A stretch of DNA of 6,849 nucleotides from an uncultured Clostridia bacterium. Lineage in GTDB: Bacteria; Bacillota; Clostridia; Oscillospirales; Oscillospiraceae. The DNA lies in the NCBI GenBank assembly GCA_947177115.1, contig CAMWTG010000149.1, forward strand, positions 1-6,849, in the 5' to 3' direction. The notes beneath the pieces are model-generated. The model saw only the letters and a program-made list of their open reading frames with translations, ran no database searches and had not been told where the DNA came from. Below are positions 1 to 5,256 of the stretch, one piece after another. The position numbers were made by a program, and so were the translations under genes. Each line of letters begins with the position of its first letter. Within the stretch, counting starts at the first letter, position 1.

Positions 1-723
1 GGCCTGGACATCTCCACCGATGAGGGCCAGGCAGCCTTCTCCTACTACAGCTGGAACTTCGGCGGCGGCTACCTGGACGCCAGCGGCAACTGGGCTCTGA
101 ACAGCGCCGCCAACGTGCAGGCCGTGGAGTACATCAAGCAGCTCATTGACTCCGGCTACTGCAACTCCGCCCCCTACACCGACACCCGCTATCCCCTCCA
201 GGACGCTTTCAGCGCCGGCACCCTGGCCATGATGATCGGCCCCATGAACATGGTTTCCGCCGACTCCACCGTGAACTACCAGTCCGTGGGCATCCCCACC
301 AACACCGGCACCTCCACCGGCCTGGGCGTGTGCGACCAGCTGATGGTGTTCAAGAACGATTCCGTGAAGGATCAGGACGCCCGCACCAAGGCCATCTCCG
401 CGTTCTTTGATTTCTTCTATGACTGCGAGCGCTACTCCGATTACATGGTCTACGAGGGCTTCCTGCCCGCCACCACCGATTCTTCCGACTACCTGGCTTC
501 CAACGCCGAGAATCATAAGGTGGGCGGCTCCGATGCCACCGGCAACAGCGAGTACTTCAAGACCTTCTGCGCCCAGCTCCCCAACTGCCAGTTCTACCCC
601 ATGAGCAAGAGCGAGTGGATGGACGTCCGCAACGGCGTCATCGAGGTGGAGCAGCAGGTCTGCCAGGGCGGCATTTCCGCCCAGGAGGCTCTGGACAACC
701 TTCAGAACAGCATCGCCGGCTAA
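1..723 (+). CDS. Carbohydrate ABC transporter, extracellular solute-binding protein (5' truncated by window)
   Basis: This is the C-terminal 240 residues of a solute-binding protein that captures a sugar or oligosaccharide outside the membrane and delivers it to the two permeases encoded next. The frame is open from base 1 and ends at TAA 721-723; the start, signal peptide and any lipobox cysteine lie outside the window. The call rests on the visible C-lobe pattern: an aromatic-rich stretch (SYYSWNFGGGYLD), then the VEYIKQLIDSGY helix, a phrase near residues 70-80 where the family tests whether the protein is loaded (DAFSAGTLAMMIGP), and a C-terminal helix ending in ALDNLQNSIAG, all usual in the MalE/UgpB-like family. 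Gene order (binding protein, MalF-type, MalG-type permease) supports it. The sugar cannot be read from sequence. Aromatic residues are abundant, which fits stacking on sugars. Codon use matches the permeases. Confidence 0.92.
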   Translation, partial: GLDISTDEGQAAFSYYSWNFGGGYLDASGNWALNSAANVQAVEYIKQLIDSGYCNSAPYTDTRYPLQDAFSAGTLAMMIGPMNMVSADSTVNYQSVGIPTNTGTSTGLGVCDQLMVFKNDSVKDQDARTKAISAFFDFFYDCERYSDYMVYEGFLPATTDSSDYLASNAENHKVGGSDATGNSEYFKTFCAQLPNCQFYPMSKSEWMDVRNGVIEVEQQVCQGGISAQEALDNLQNSIAG

Positions 724-741
724 CCATCTGACCGGACAATA

Positions 742-768
742 GGGAGGGGCCGGGAACCGGCCCCTCCC
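742..768 (+). terminator. Intergenic hairpin between binding protein and first permease
   Basis: A perfect 12-bp GC-rich stem (742-753 with 757-768) closes a 3-base loop, 18 bases after the binding-protein stop. It is followed by a C/T-rich stretch but no real T-run, so full termination is unlikely. Hairpins at this point in MalE-MalF type operons commonly protect the upstream mRNA or cause partial termination, so that the binding protein is made in excess over the permeases. That role is inferred here. The permease ribosome site follows at 788-795. Confidence 0.75.
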
Positions 769-787
769 CTTCCATTTCTGCGGCAAG

Positions 788-795
788 TAAGGAGG
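788..795 (+). promoter_or_regulatory. Ribosome binding site deciding the permease start
   Basis: TAAGGAGG lies 7 bases before the ATG at 803. An in-frame GTG at 797 is only one base from this site and so is not a usable start; the ATG at 803 is preferred. Confidence 0.85.
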
Positions 796-802
796 CGTGT
801 CT

Positions 803-1708
803 ATGAAAAAGAATCCCAAGCCCCGCGCGCGGCTGACCATGCGGCAGGTGGAGCCCTACATCTGGCTGCTGCCCAGCATCCTCTTGATGGGCGTCATGAT
901 CCTGGTCCCCATCTTCAGCGTATTCCAGACCTCGTTTTCCGAGATCAGCAAGTCCGGCATCAACAAGGGCTTCAACGGGGGCGTCAACTACCTGTGGGTG
1001 TTCCGGAACCCCACCTTCTGGAACACGTTGAAGAACACGGTGATCTGGACCATCGTGGTGGTGGGCCTGTCCACCATCCTGGGCATTATCCTGGGACTGG
1101 TCCTCAATGAGAAATTCCACGGGCGGAAGATCGTCCGGGCCATCGTGGTCTTCCCCTGGGCCACGGCCCTGATCATCCAGTCCGTTATCTGGAAGTACAT
1201 CATCAACGCCGACTACGGCGCTCTCAACGCCCTGCTCTACAGGCTGGGCATCATCAAAAGCTATGTGAACTGGACGGCCACCCCCGGGCAGTTCTTCGCC
1301 TGGGAGTGCTTCGTGGGCATCCTGGTGACCATCCCCTTCGTCACCTTCTGCGTCCTCTCCGGCCTCCAGAGCATCGATACCTCCCTGTACGAGGCCGCCG
1401 ATGTGGACGGCGCTACCTTCTGGAACCGGCTGTTCCGGATCACCCTGCCCCTGCTGATGCCCAGCCTGACGGTGTCCACGGTGCTGAACATTATCTACGT
1501 GTTCAACTCCTTCCCCATCATCTGGACCATCTCCAAGGGCGACCCGGCGGACCAGACCCACACGCTGGTGACCTACCTCTACAAGCTCTCCTTCACCAAC
1601 CAGAGGATAGGCGAGGCGGCGGCGGTATCGGTGGTGGGCTTTGTGATCCTGGCCGCCTGCGCCAGCGTCTACATGGTCATCACACTGCGCTCGGAAAAGG
1701 AGGAGTAA
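803..1708 (+). CDS. Carbohydrate ABC transporter permease, MalF/UgpA type
   Basis: A 301-residue inner-membrane subunit of a sugar importer, of typical length for the family. It forms half of the translocation channel with the next gene product. Hydrophobic segments are visible near residues 20-41, 78-101, 112-134, 163-187, 216-242 and 270-293, which gives the six-helix permease core. The cytoplasmic coupling loop that docks on the ATPase is clear: the EAA motif starts at E197 (EAADVDGA, residues 197-204) and continues into FRITLPLLMP. The basic N-terminus before helix 1 fits a cytoplasmic end. The start is ATG 803, chosen from the ribosome site at 788-795. The stop TAA is separated from the next ATG by 3 bases, and the ribosome site of the next gene lies inside the 3' end of this one, so the permeases are probably translationally coupled. 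No ATPase gene is nearby; many Gram-positive sugar importers of this kind share one MsmX/MsiK-type ATPase encoded elsewhere. Confidence 0.95.
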   Translation: MKKNPKPRARLTMRQVEPYIWLLPSILLMGVMILVPIFSVFQTSFSEISKSGINKGFNGGVNYLWVFRNPTFWNTLKNTVIWTIVVVGLSTILGIILGLVLNEKFHGRKIVRAIVVFPWATALIIQSVIWKYIINADYGALNALLYRLGIIKSYVNWTATPGQFFAWECFVGILVTIPFVTFCVLSGLQSIDTSLYEAADVDGATFWNRLFRITLPLLMPSLTVSTVLNIIYVFNSFPIIWTISKGDPADQTHTLVTYLYKLSFTNQRIGEAAAVSVVGFVILAACASVYMVITLRSEKEE

Positions 1709-1711
1709 CTG

Positions 1712-2515
1712 ATGAGAGCAAAGAGATCCCCCTGGGCGCGGGTCGCGCTGTACCTGTTCGTATTTGTCATCTGCGTGGTGATCCTGTACCCCTACTTCGT
1801 CATGTTCACCACTGCGGCCAAGAGCAACGACGAGATGTACGCCGTGGGCGGCGGCCTGCTGCCCGGCGTGTGGCAGTGGTCCAACTTCATCAACATCTGG
1901 AAAGAGGCCCCTGTCTTCAAGTACCTGCTCAACTCCGTCATCGTGGCCGGCGGGGCCACCTTCCTGGCCATCCTCTGCGGCATCCCGGCGGCCTACGCTC
2001 TCTCCCGGATGCGTTTTAAGGGCAAGGGCATCTTCATGGGCGCGGTGATCATGAGCCAGATGTTCTCCCCGGTGGTGCTGCTGGTGGGCATCTACCGACT
2101 GATGACCGACTTGCACCTGACCAACAGCCTCATCGGCCTGATCCTGCTCAACGCGGCGTTTAACCAGGCCTTTGCCATCTGGCTGCTGCGGGGCACCTTC
2201 ACCTCCATCTCCTCAGAGATGGAGCAGGCCGCCAAGATCGATGGCTGCGGCACGGTCCAGGCGCTGATCCGGGTGCTTCTGCCGGTGTCGGCCCCCGGCA
2301 TCGTCACCACCCTGATCTTCGTGTTCATCAACTCCTGGAACGAGTACACCATCGCCCTGACCCTGATCTCCAGCGACCTGCTCAAGCCCATCACCGTGGG
2401 CATCAACGTTTTCTACGGCTTCAACTTCATCAAGTGGCAGTACCTGTTCGCCACTTCCATTTTCGCCACCATCCCGGTGGTCATCCTCTTCCTGTGCATC
2501 GAGAGCACCTGGTAG
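1712..2515 (+). CDS. Carbohydrate ABC transporter permease, MalG/UgpE type, C-terminus frameshifted
   Basis: The second channel subunit of the sugar importer, 267 residues as read. Helices are visible around residues 10-32, 74-97, 108-130, 137-158, 193-218 and 243-263. The EAA-type coupling loop runs from about residue 171 (EQAAKIDGCG, then VLLPVSAPG) and is intact. GGAGG at 1699-1703 sits 8 bases before the ATG. The oddity is the end: after I263-E264 the protein reads S-T-W and stops at TAG 2513-2515, although family members usually run on to a conserved tail ending in GLTxGxVKG. That tail is encoded in the +1 frame from 2506 (HLVAGLTSGGVKG) and stops at TAA 2545-2547. Adding one base near 2504-2505 would give a normal 278-residue protein. 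The loss could be a sequencing or assembly error, or a real recent mutation; all six helices and the coupling loop remain. Family assignment is firm; the state of the C-terminus is open. Confidence 0.93.
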   Translation: MRAKRSPWARVALYLFVFVICVVILYPYFVMFTTAAKSNDEMYAVGGGLLPGVWQWSNFINIWKEAPVFKYLLNSVIVAGGATFLAILCGIPAAYALSRMRFKGKGIFMGAVIMSQMFSPVVLLVGIYRLMTDLHLTNSLIGLILLNAAFNQAFAIWLLRGTFTSISSEMEQAAKIDGCGTVQALIRVLLPVSAPGIVTTLIFVFINSWNEYTIALTLISSDLLKPITVGINVFYGFNFIKWQYLFATSIFATIPVVILFLCIESTW

Positions 2516-2547
2516 CGGGACTGACCTCCGGCGGCGTGAAGGGGTAA
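2504..2547 (+). other. Out-of-frame remainder of the second permease gene
   Basis: Read from CAC 2506 this stretch gives HLVAGLTSGGVKG and then TAA. It matches the conserved last residues of MalG-type permeases, joined to the upstream frame by a one-base deficit (GAG AG CAC where GAG AAG CAC, or a similar codon, is expected). It lies directly behind the premature TAG and ends 21 bases before the terminator hairpin, where a full-length gene would be expected to end. Confidence 0.85.
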
Positions 2548-2568
2548 TGCCGGGACCGCCTGCGCATT

Positions 2569-2599
2569 GATCCCCGCCGGAGCTTTTCCGGCGGGGATC
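2569..2599 (+). terminator. Terminator-like hairpin between converging operons
   Basis: A perfect 13-bp stem (2569-2581 with 2587-2599) closes a 5-base loop, and TTCCTGTTAT follows on the + strand. This is a plausible Rho-independent terminator for the transporter operon, although the T-stretch is broken. The hairpin also lies 7 bases past the stop codon of the converging peptidase gene and could act on that transcript as well, but no T-run follows it on the minus strand. Confidence 0.8.
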
Positions 2600-2605
2600 T
2601 TCCTG

Positions 2606-3385
2606 TTATACGGTCAAATATTCCTCCAGGCACACGCCCTGTTCGTGTATTTCCGCCGCCGCGTCCCTGCCAACGTAGCGGTAATGCCAGGGCTCATAGA
2701 TGATCCCGGTGAACCCGCTTTTGCCGCTGGGGTAGCGGAGGATGAAGCCATACTCCCAGCTGTGCTCCATCAGCCATTTCTGAACGGCGGTATCCTCCTG
2801 GGTCTCGTCCAGGTTCTGGTTGTCCAGGTCCACGATGTCCACCGCCAGGCCCAGCTGGTGCTCGCTGGTACCGGGGAGGGCCACCTCTGCGGCGGCCTCT
2901 TCCCTGGCGTCCTCCTCGGAATATCCGCGCGCCATGAGCTTTTCCGTCTTCCGCTGGAACAGCTCCTCCTGCTTCTCATAGCTGCGGTAAGCCGAGCAGA
3001 TCACCGGGGACAGCCCCGCCGCCCGGCAGGCGTCCATCATCTCCTGGAGGTCCGGATAGCACCGCTCGTCCACCTCCAGGCCGTTGGACAGCTTTTTCGC
3101 GGTAAAGCTATGCTCCCGGGGCAGCGGGTTCCATGGGTTCACCAGCAGCAGGTTCCAGGCGGAGGCATCGGGAGCGTCCGATGGGAGGACCGGCCCGGGC
3201 TCCTGGGCCTCCGGCAGGGACTTGACCGGGAAGGTCTGGGCCGGTATGCCGTCCTCCTGCGGGAGGGCAAAGGCCATGGCGAAGGAAAATACGGCCAGCA
3301 GGAATGTGAACAAGGGCAGCCGGCTCCTCCTCCGGCGGCGGACATGCCTCCCGCCGCTGTGGACGGCAATACATCTTTGGTACAT
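2606..3385 (-). CDS. Membrane-anchored VanY/DacB-type D,D- (or L,D-) carboxypeptidase
   Basis: A 259-residue zinc peptidase of the VanY family (peptidase M15B, PF02557 type) that trims the C-terminal residue from peptidoglycan stem peptides outside the membrane. Residues 1-22 are strongly basic (RRRRR at 16-20) and are followed by one hydrophobic segment at about 24-41, a signal anchor or signal peptide; residues 42-75 are a Pro/Glu-rich linker. The catalytic domain shows the core motifs: SAYRSY at 131-136, S-x-H-x-x-G-x-A-x-D with H176 and D183 as zinc ligands, and EPWHYRYVG with E231 as likely general base and H234 as third ligand. All key residues are present. The start is ATG 3385, 8 bases after GAGGGG; the in-frame GTG at 3394 overlaps that ribosome site. 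The gene is monocistronic, with a likely promoter at 3477-3506 and a hairpin in its leader. Specificity (D-Ala-D-Ala or L-lysyl-D-Ala) cannot be read from the motifs, and no vanH/vanA/vanX genes are present, so glycopeptide resistance should not be assumed. Confidence 0.92.
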   Translation of the reverse strand: MYQRCIAVHSGGRHVRRRRRSRLPLFTFLLAVFSFAMAFALPQEDGIPAQTFPVKSLPEAQEPGPVLPSDAPDASAWNLLLVNPWNPLPREHSFTAKKLSNGLEVDERCYPDLQEMMDACRAAGLSPVICSAYRSYEKQEELFQRKTEKLMARGYSEEDAREEAAAEVALPGTSEHQLGLAVDIVDLDNQNLDETQEDTAVQKWLMEHSWEYGFILRYPSGKSGFTGIIYEPWHYRYVGRDAAAEIHEQGVCLEEYLTV

Positions 3386-3390
3386 GCAAA

Positions 3391-3432
3391 ACACCCCTCT
3401 ATGATCAGAATGCTTCCATCATAAAGGGGTGT
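3391..3432 (-). promoter_or_regulatory. Leader inverted repeat covering the peptidase ribosome site
   Basis: Two 15-base arms (3391-3405 and 3418-3432) around a 12-base loop pair completely in the minus-strand RNA, with one G-U pair. On the + strand the same position would be a C-A mismatch, so the structure favours minus-strand RNA. The 3' arm contains GAGGGG, the ribosome site of the peptidase gene, and the sequence UGUUUUGC follows directly before the ATG. It could hide the ribosome site, act as a weak attenuator, or be a protein-binding dyad in DNA. Confidence 0.65.
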
Positions 3433-3451
3433 TTCCTTGAAGCGCCCTCCG

Positions 3452-3472
3452 TCCGGCATCGATCCGGCATCG
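3452..3472. repeat. Short tandem repeat in peptidase leader
   Basis: TCCGGCATCG occurs twice, at 3452-3461 and 3463-3472, separated by one A (period 11 bases). It lies around the predicted transcription start and early leader of the peptidase gene. Function is unknown; the period of one helical turn would suit repeated protein contacts, but chance is possible. Confidence 0.5.
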
Positions 3473-3476
3473 GAAT

Positions 3477-3506
3477 TTTATACGATTCCTAAATTAGCAG
3501 AGCCAA
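3477..3506 (-). promoter_or_regulatory. Predicted promoter of the peptidase gene
   Basis: On the minus strand, TTGGCT (3501-3506) and TATAAA (3477-3482) are 18 bases apart, a fair sigma-A-type match. Transcription would begin near 3470, leaving a leader of about 85 bases that contains the tandem repeat and the hairpin. The -10 box is flanked by a 5-base inverted pair, GGAAT (3472-3476) and ATTCC (3485-3489), a possible but weak operator. Confidence 0.5.
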
Positions 3507-3507
3507 A

Positions 3508-3519
3508 CCGGCAGGCCGG
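3508..3519 (-). terminator. Possible weak terminator of the nucleotidyltransferase gene
   Basis: CCGGC (3508-3512) and GCCGG (3515-3519) can pair just past the nucleotidyltransferase stop, followed by TTTGG on the minus strand. The stem is short and the T-stretch minimal, so termination may be leaky and read through into the peptidase gene. Confidence 0.3.
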
Positions 3520-3525
3520 ATCGCA

Positions 3526-4275
3526 TTATAACTGTACTAGTTCCCACAGTTTTCGGACAAATCCGGCGCACTCCGCGCCTGAAAATCCCATTGGCGGGCG
3601 TTCAGGATAAAATGATCCAAGATAGTTCCGGATGACTCGTTCGCCAAATTCTTTTCCCTCAAAATCCGGCACATGCTCCTGATATAGTTCCAGAATCCGA
3701 TATTTGTTCAGCGTTACTTCTCCGAAATACAACTGTGCAGCTGTAGCCGCTTTATAGGCCAAAAACATAGCTTTCGGATGCATCGGCCCCATGGCCTCCA
3801 CCCGCTTATCGAGCATGGCAAGCCATGGGCCGGCAACTTTAGCAGGGTCCGGACATGGCGGCAGGACGCAGTCCAGTTCATCCCCGTACAGCAGAATATG
3901 GTGGGCATATAAATCGAACATTGTGGTCGAAAACAACGAATACGGGGCAGGAACAGCAGCCTCCTCCTGGGTTTTCGGCAGCGCACTCTCAGGGGAAGTA
4001 CTGAGATCGATCCCGTTGGGACAATGTGAGGGAAAATCCTTGGTTCCCCTCAACTCTTCCAGCGTACTTTGCAGCCATTGGATATCATGCTCGATCAACG
4101 AGCTATCAGCATCCCGTATAATCACACCGACATCCAGGTCGCTGCTGCAATCCAGCCAATCACCTCTGCAATAGGAACCGGATAAATATACCGAGCGGAT
4201 GGCAGGCAGATCTGCGTGACTGAGTGCATCTTGTAATCCGTTTACAATTGCTTCCGCCATTTTTCGGGTTCCCAT
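3526..4275 (-). CDS. Nucleotidyltransferase-fold protein (AadA/MNT-like), substrate unknown
   Basis: A 249-residue soluble protein with the polymerase-beta-type nucleotidyltransferase signature. The G-S pair is G33-S34 in YLSGSYCRGDW; the two metal-binding acids are D46 and D48 in SSDLDVGVI; D90 in GIDLS is a good candidate for the third. Such enzymes move a nucleoside monophosphate from NTP to a drug, protein or RNA. The remainder (about 110-249) is mainly helical, with Ala-rich KAATAAQLYFG near 174-185 and TLNKYRILELY near 188-198, which resembles the C-terminal helical domain of aminoglycoside adenylyltransferases and HEPN-like bundles. Start: ATG 4275 is 8 bases after GGAGG; upstream in-frame ATGs at 4296 and 4281 lack proper spacing. 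It has its own promoter and no partner gene. The DNA is clearly richer in A/T than both neighbours, and codons ending in A/T are common, which suggests acquisition from another source. Drug modification is a hypothesis; a MNT-HEPN antitoxin role is less likely because no separate HEPN toxin gene is adjacent. Confidence 0.85.
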   Translation of the reverse strand: MGTRKMAEAIVNGLQDALSHADLPAIRSVYLSGSYCRGDWLDCSSDLDVGVIIRDADSSLIEHDIQWLQSTLEELRGTKDFPSHCPNGIDLSTSPESALPKTQEEAAVPAPYSLFSTTMFDLYAHHILLYGDELDCVLPPCPDPAKVAGPWLAMLDKRVEAMGPMHPKAMFLAYKAATAAQLYFGEVTLNKYRILELYQEHVPDFEGKEFGERVIRNYLGSFYPERPPMGFSGAECAGFVRKLWELVQL

Positions 4276-4338
4276 AATCATTTCCTCCACATACATTTCG
4301 TTCTGTTAGGGATTATCAACTCCCCGGCAAATCAAGAT

Positions 4339-4353
4339 ATATCAAATTGATAT
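4339..4353. promoter_or_regulatory. Operator-like palindrome at predicted transcription start
   Basis: ATATCAA-A-TTGATAT is a perfect 7-base inverted repeat around one central base. It covers the region just downstream of the predicted -10 box of the nucleotidyltransferase gene, where a repressor would block transcription. Similar single half-sites, AAATCAA (4329-4335) and TTATCAA (4313-4319), lie further down the leader. The binding protein is unknown and no regulator gene is adjacent. Confidence 0.55.
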
Positions 4354-4359
4354 GAGCAA

Positions 4360-4388
4360 AGTATACCACCATTGCAAGCGACTTTCAA
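4360..4388 (-). promoter_or_regulatory. Predicted sigma-A promoter of the nucleotidyltransferase gene
   Basis: On the minus strand, TTGAAA (4383-4388) and TATACT (4360-4365) are separated by exactly 17 bases, each differing from consensus at one position. Transcription would begin near 4353, giving a leader of about 78 bases before ATG 4275. This is the best promoter match in the window. Confidence 0.75.
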
Positions 4389-4422
4389 CCTGTGTTATCC
4401 TACCGCAAATGAACCTCCAGCT

Positions 4423-4465
4423 ATGCAATGTATTCGGCGCTGAAACCACCCTATATACATTACAT
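4423..4465 (-). repeat. Inverted repeat downstream of the kinase operon
   Basis: Arms at 4423-4433 and 4455-4465 (11 bases each, 21-base spacer) pair fully in minus-strand RNA with one G-U pair. The repeat begins 14 bases after the stop codon of the last operon gene, so it may be a 3'-end structure. It is AT-rich in the stem and no T-run follows, so it is at best a weak terminator. Confidence 0.4.
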
Positions 4466-4479
4466 CTCATGAAACAGCA

Positions 4480-5256
4480 TTACGAATCGTATGCCGCGCT
4501 TGCCGGTGGAATGGCATCAGGCGAAACATAGGGGGAGAGTGAGGAGAAGCCGTCCACAAAGTGGATATACAGATCCAGCTGGAAATTTGCCTGCTCCCCG
4601 GCCTCCTCCGCCTCCAGGGGGAAGATCAGGGCAAACTCAACGGTCGTATCAAACCACGTCTCGCGCGCAATATGGACCTCCGTGCCGTAGTAGTCCTCCA
4701 GGAACGCCCTCCAGTTTTCCGCGGCGGCGTAGATGGGCTCGCTGCTAACGTTATAAACATAATTGCGGGAGTGTTTTATAGAGGGGATCGTGATCAGAAA
4801 CGCCTTCCCGGCGGCATCGTCCAGCCAGAAATAGAGGCTGTCCGGCATACCTGAATCAAACGTCCAGGTGGGGATGGAAACGCTCCCATCATTGGCGCAC
4901 AGCACCTGCGGCCAGATCCTCCAACTGTACGAAGCCGCCATGTTCTCCAGCAGTCCGAATTCGATCAGCTTCTTCATGAGCTCTTCGGCTGCGGCCCGGA
5001 CCTCCGCCTGGGTCATGCGGACGTCCTCCGCCTGCTCGGCGTCTTTAATGTAGTAATTCGATCCCGCCACCAGCCGCAGCGTCCGGCCCAGGTCCGCCTC
5101 CTGCCGGAGGGTCAGGCTGAAGGGGTCGAAAGCTCGGACCTCCGTCCCCGCCTGCCGGGCGTCCTGGAGCCGGGAGACGGCAAAGGGCATGACCGCCCCC
5201 GCCGCCACCAGCAGCAGCGTGGTCAGCGCCAGCAAATACCGCTTGAACCGTCTCAC
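4480..5256 (-). CDS. Unrecognised single-pass membrane protein coupled to the sensor kinase
   Basis: I do not recognise this 258-residue protein. It begins with a basic end (RRFKR) and one hydrophobic segment at about residues 8-28, with no lipobox cysteine, so it is likely a signal-anchored protein with about 230 residues outside the membrane. The outer part alternates charged and aromatic stretches: a predicted helix with ELMKKLIEFGLL near 92-103, then tryptophan- and tyrosine-rich strands (SWRIWPQVLC, WTFDSGMPDSLYFWLDD, ENWRAFLEDYYG) and a Pro/Ser/Ala tail. The start is GTG 5254-5256, which overlaps the kinase stop TGA (5253-5255) as GTGA; AGGAGG lies 6 bases ahead, within the kinase gene. 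The same frame stays open upstream through the kinase gene, but that part is a by-product of GC-rich coding on the same strand. The tight coupling suggests it works with the kinase, as an accessory sensor or ligand-binding partner, or is the output of the system; this is inference. Confidence 0.82.
   Translation of the reverse strand: MRRFKRYLLALTTLLLVAAGAVMPFAVSRLQDARQAGTEVRAFDPFSLTLRQEADLGRTLRLVAGSNYYIKDAEQAEDVRMTQAEVRAAAEELMKKLIEFGLLENMAASYSWRIWPQVLCANDGSVSIPTWTFDSGMPDSLYFWLDDAAGKAFLITIPSIKHSRNYVYNVSSEPIYAAAENWRAFLEDYYGTEVHIARETWFDTTVEFALIFPLEAEEAGEQANFQLDLYIHFVDGFSSLSPYVSPDAIPPASAAYDS

Noticed and set aside
638..2116. A 492-codon open frame on the minus strand opposite the permease genes
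   Set aside because: Its protein is rich in His, Asp, Gly and Gln in a low-complexity pattern, has no recognisable domain, and lies opposite two clear permeases. It is a by-product of G/C-ending codons in a GC-rich gene.
2606..3385. Naming the peptidase vanY and calling a vancomycin-resistance locus
   Set aside because: VanY-family domains are widespread in Clostridia as ordinary wall enzymes, and no vanH, ligase or vanX gene is present in the window.
2567..3424. A 285-codon open frame on the plus strand opposite the carboxypeptidase gene
   Set aside because: The opposite strand carries a peptidase with all zinc ligands in order; this frame shows no domain and begins inside the terminator hairpin.
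3406..3425. A five-codon leader peptide (ATG ATG GAA GCA TTC TGA on the minus strand) inside the peptidase leader hairpin
   Set aside because: The only possible ribosome site (AAGGA) is about 11 bases away, partly outside the usual range, and no run of regulatory codons is present. It was not supported enough to list.
3526..4275. A MNT-HEPN toxin-antitoxin pair
   Set aside because: No small HEPN gene is adjacent on either side, and the protein is longer than a minimal MNT antitoxin with a helical domain in the same chain.
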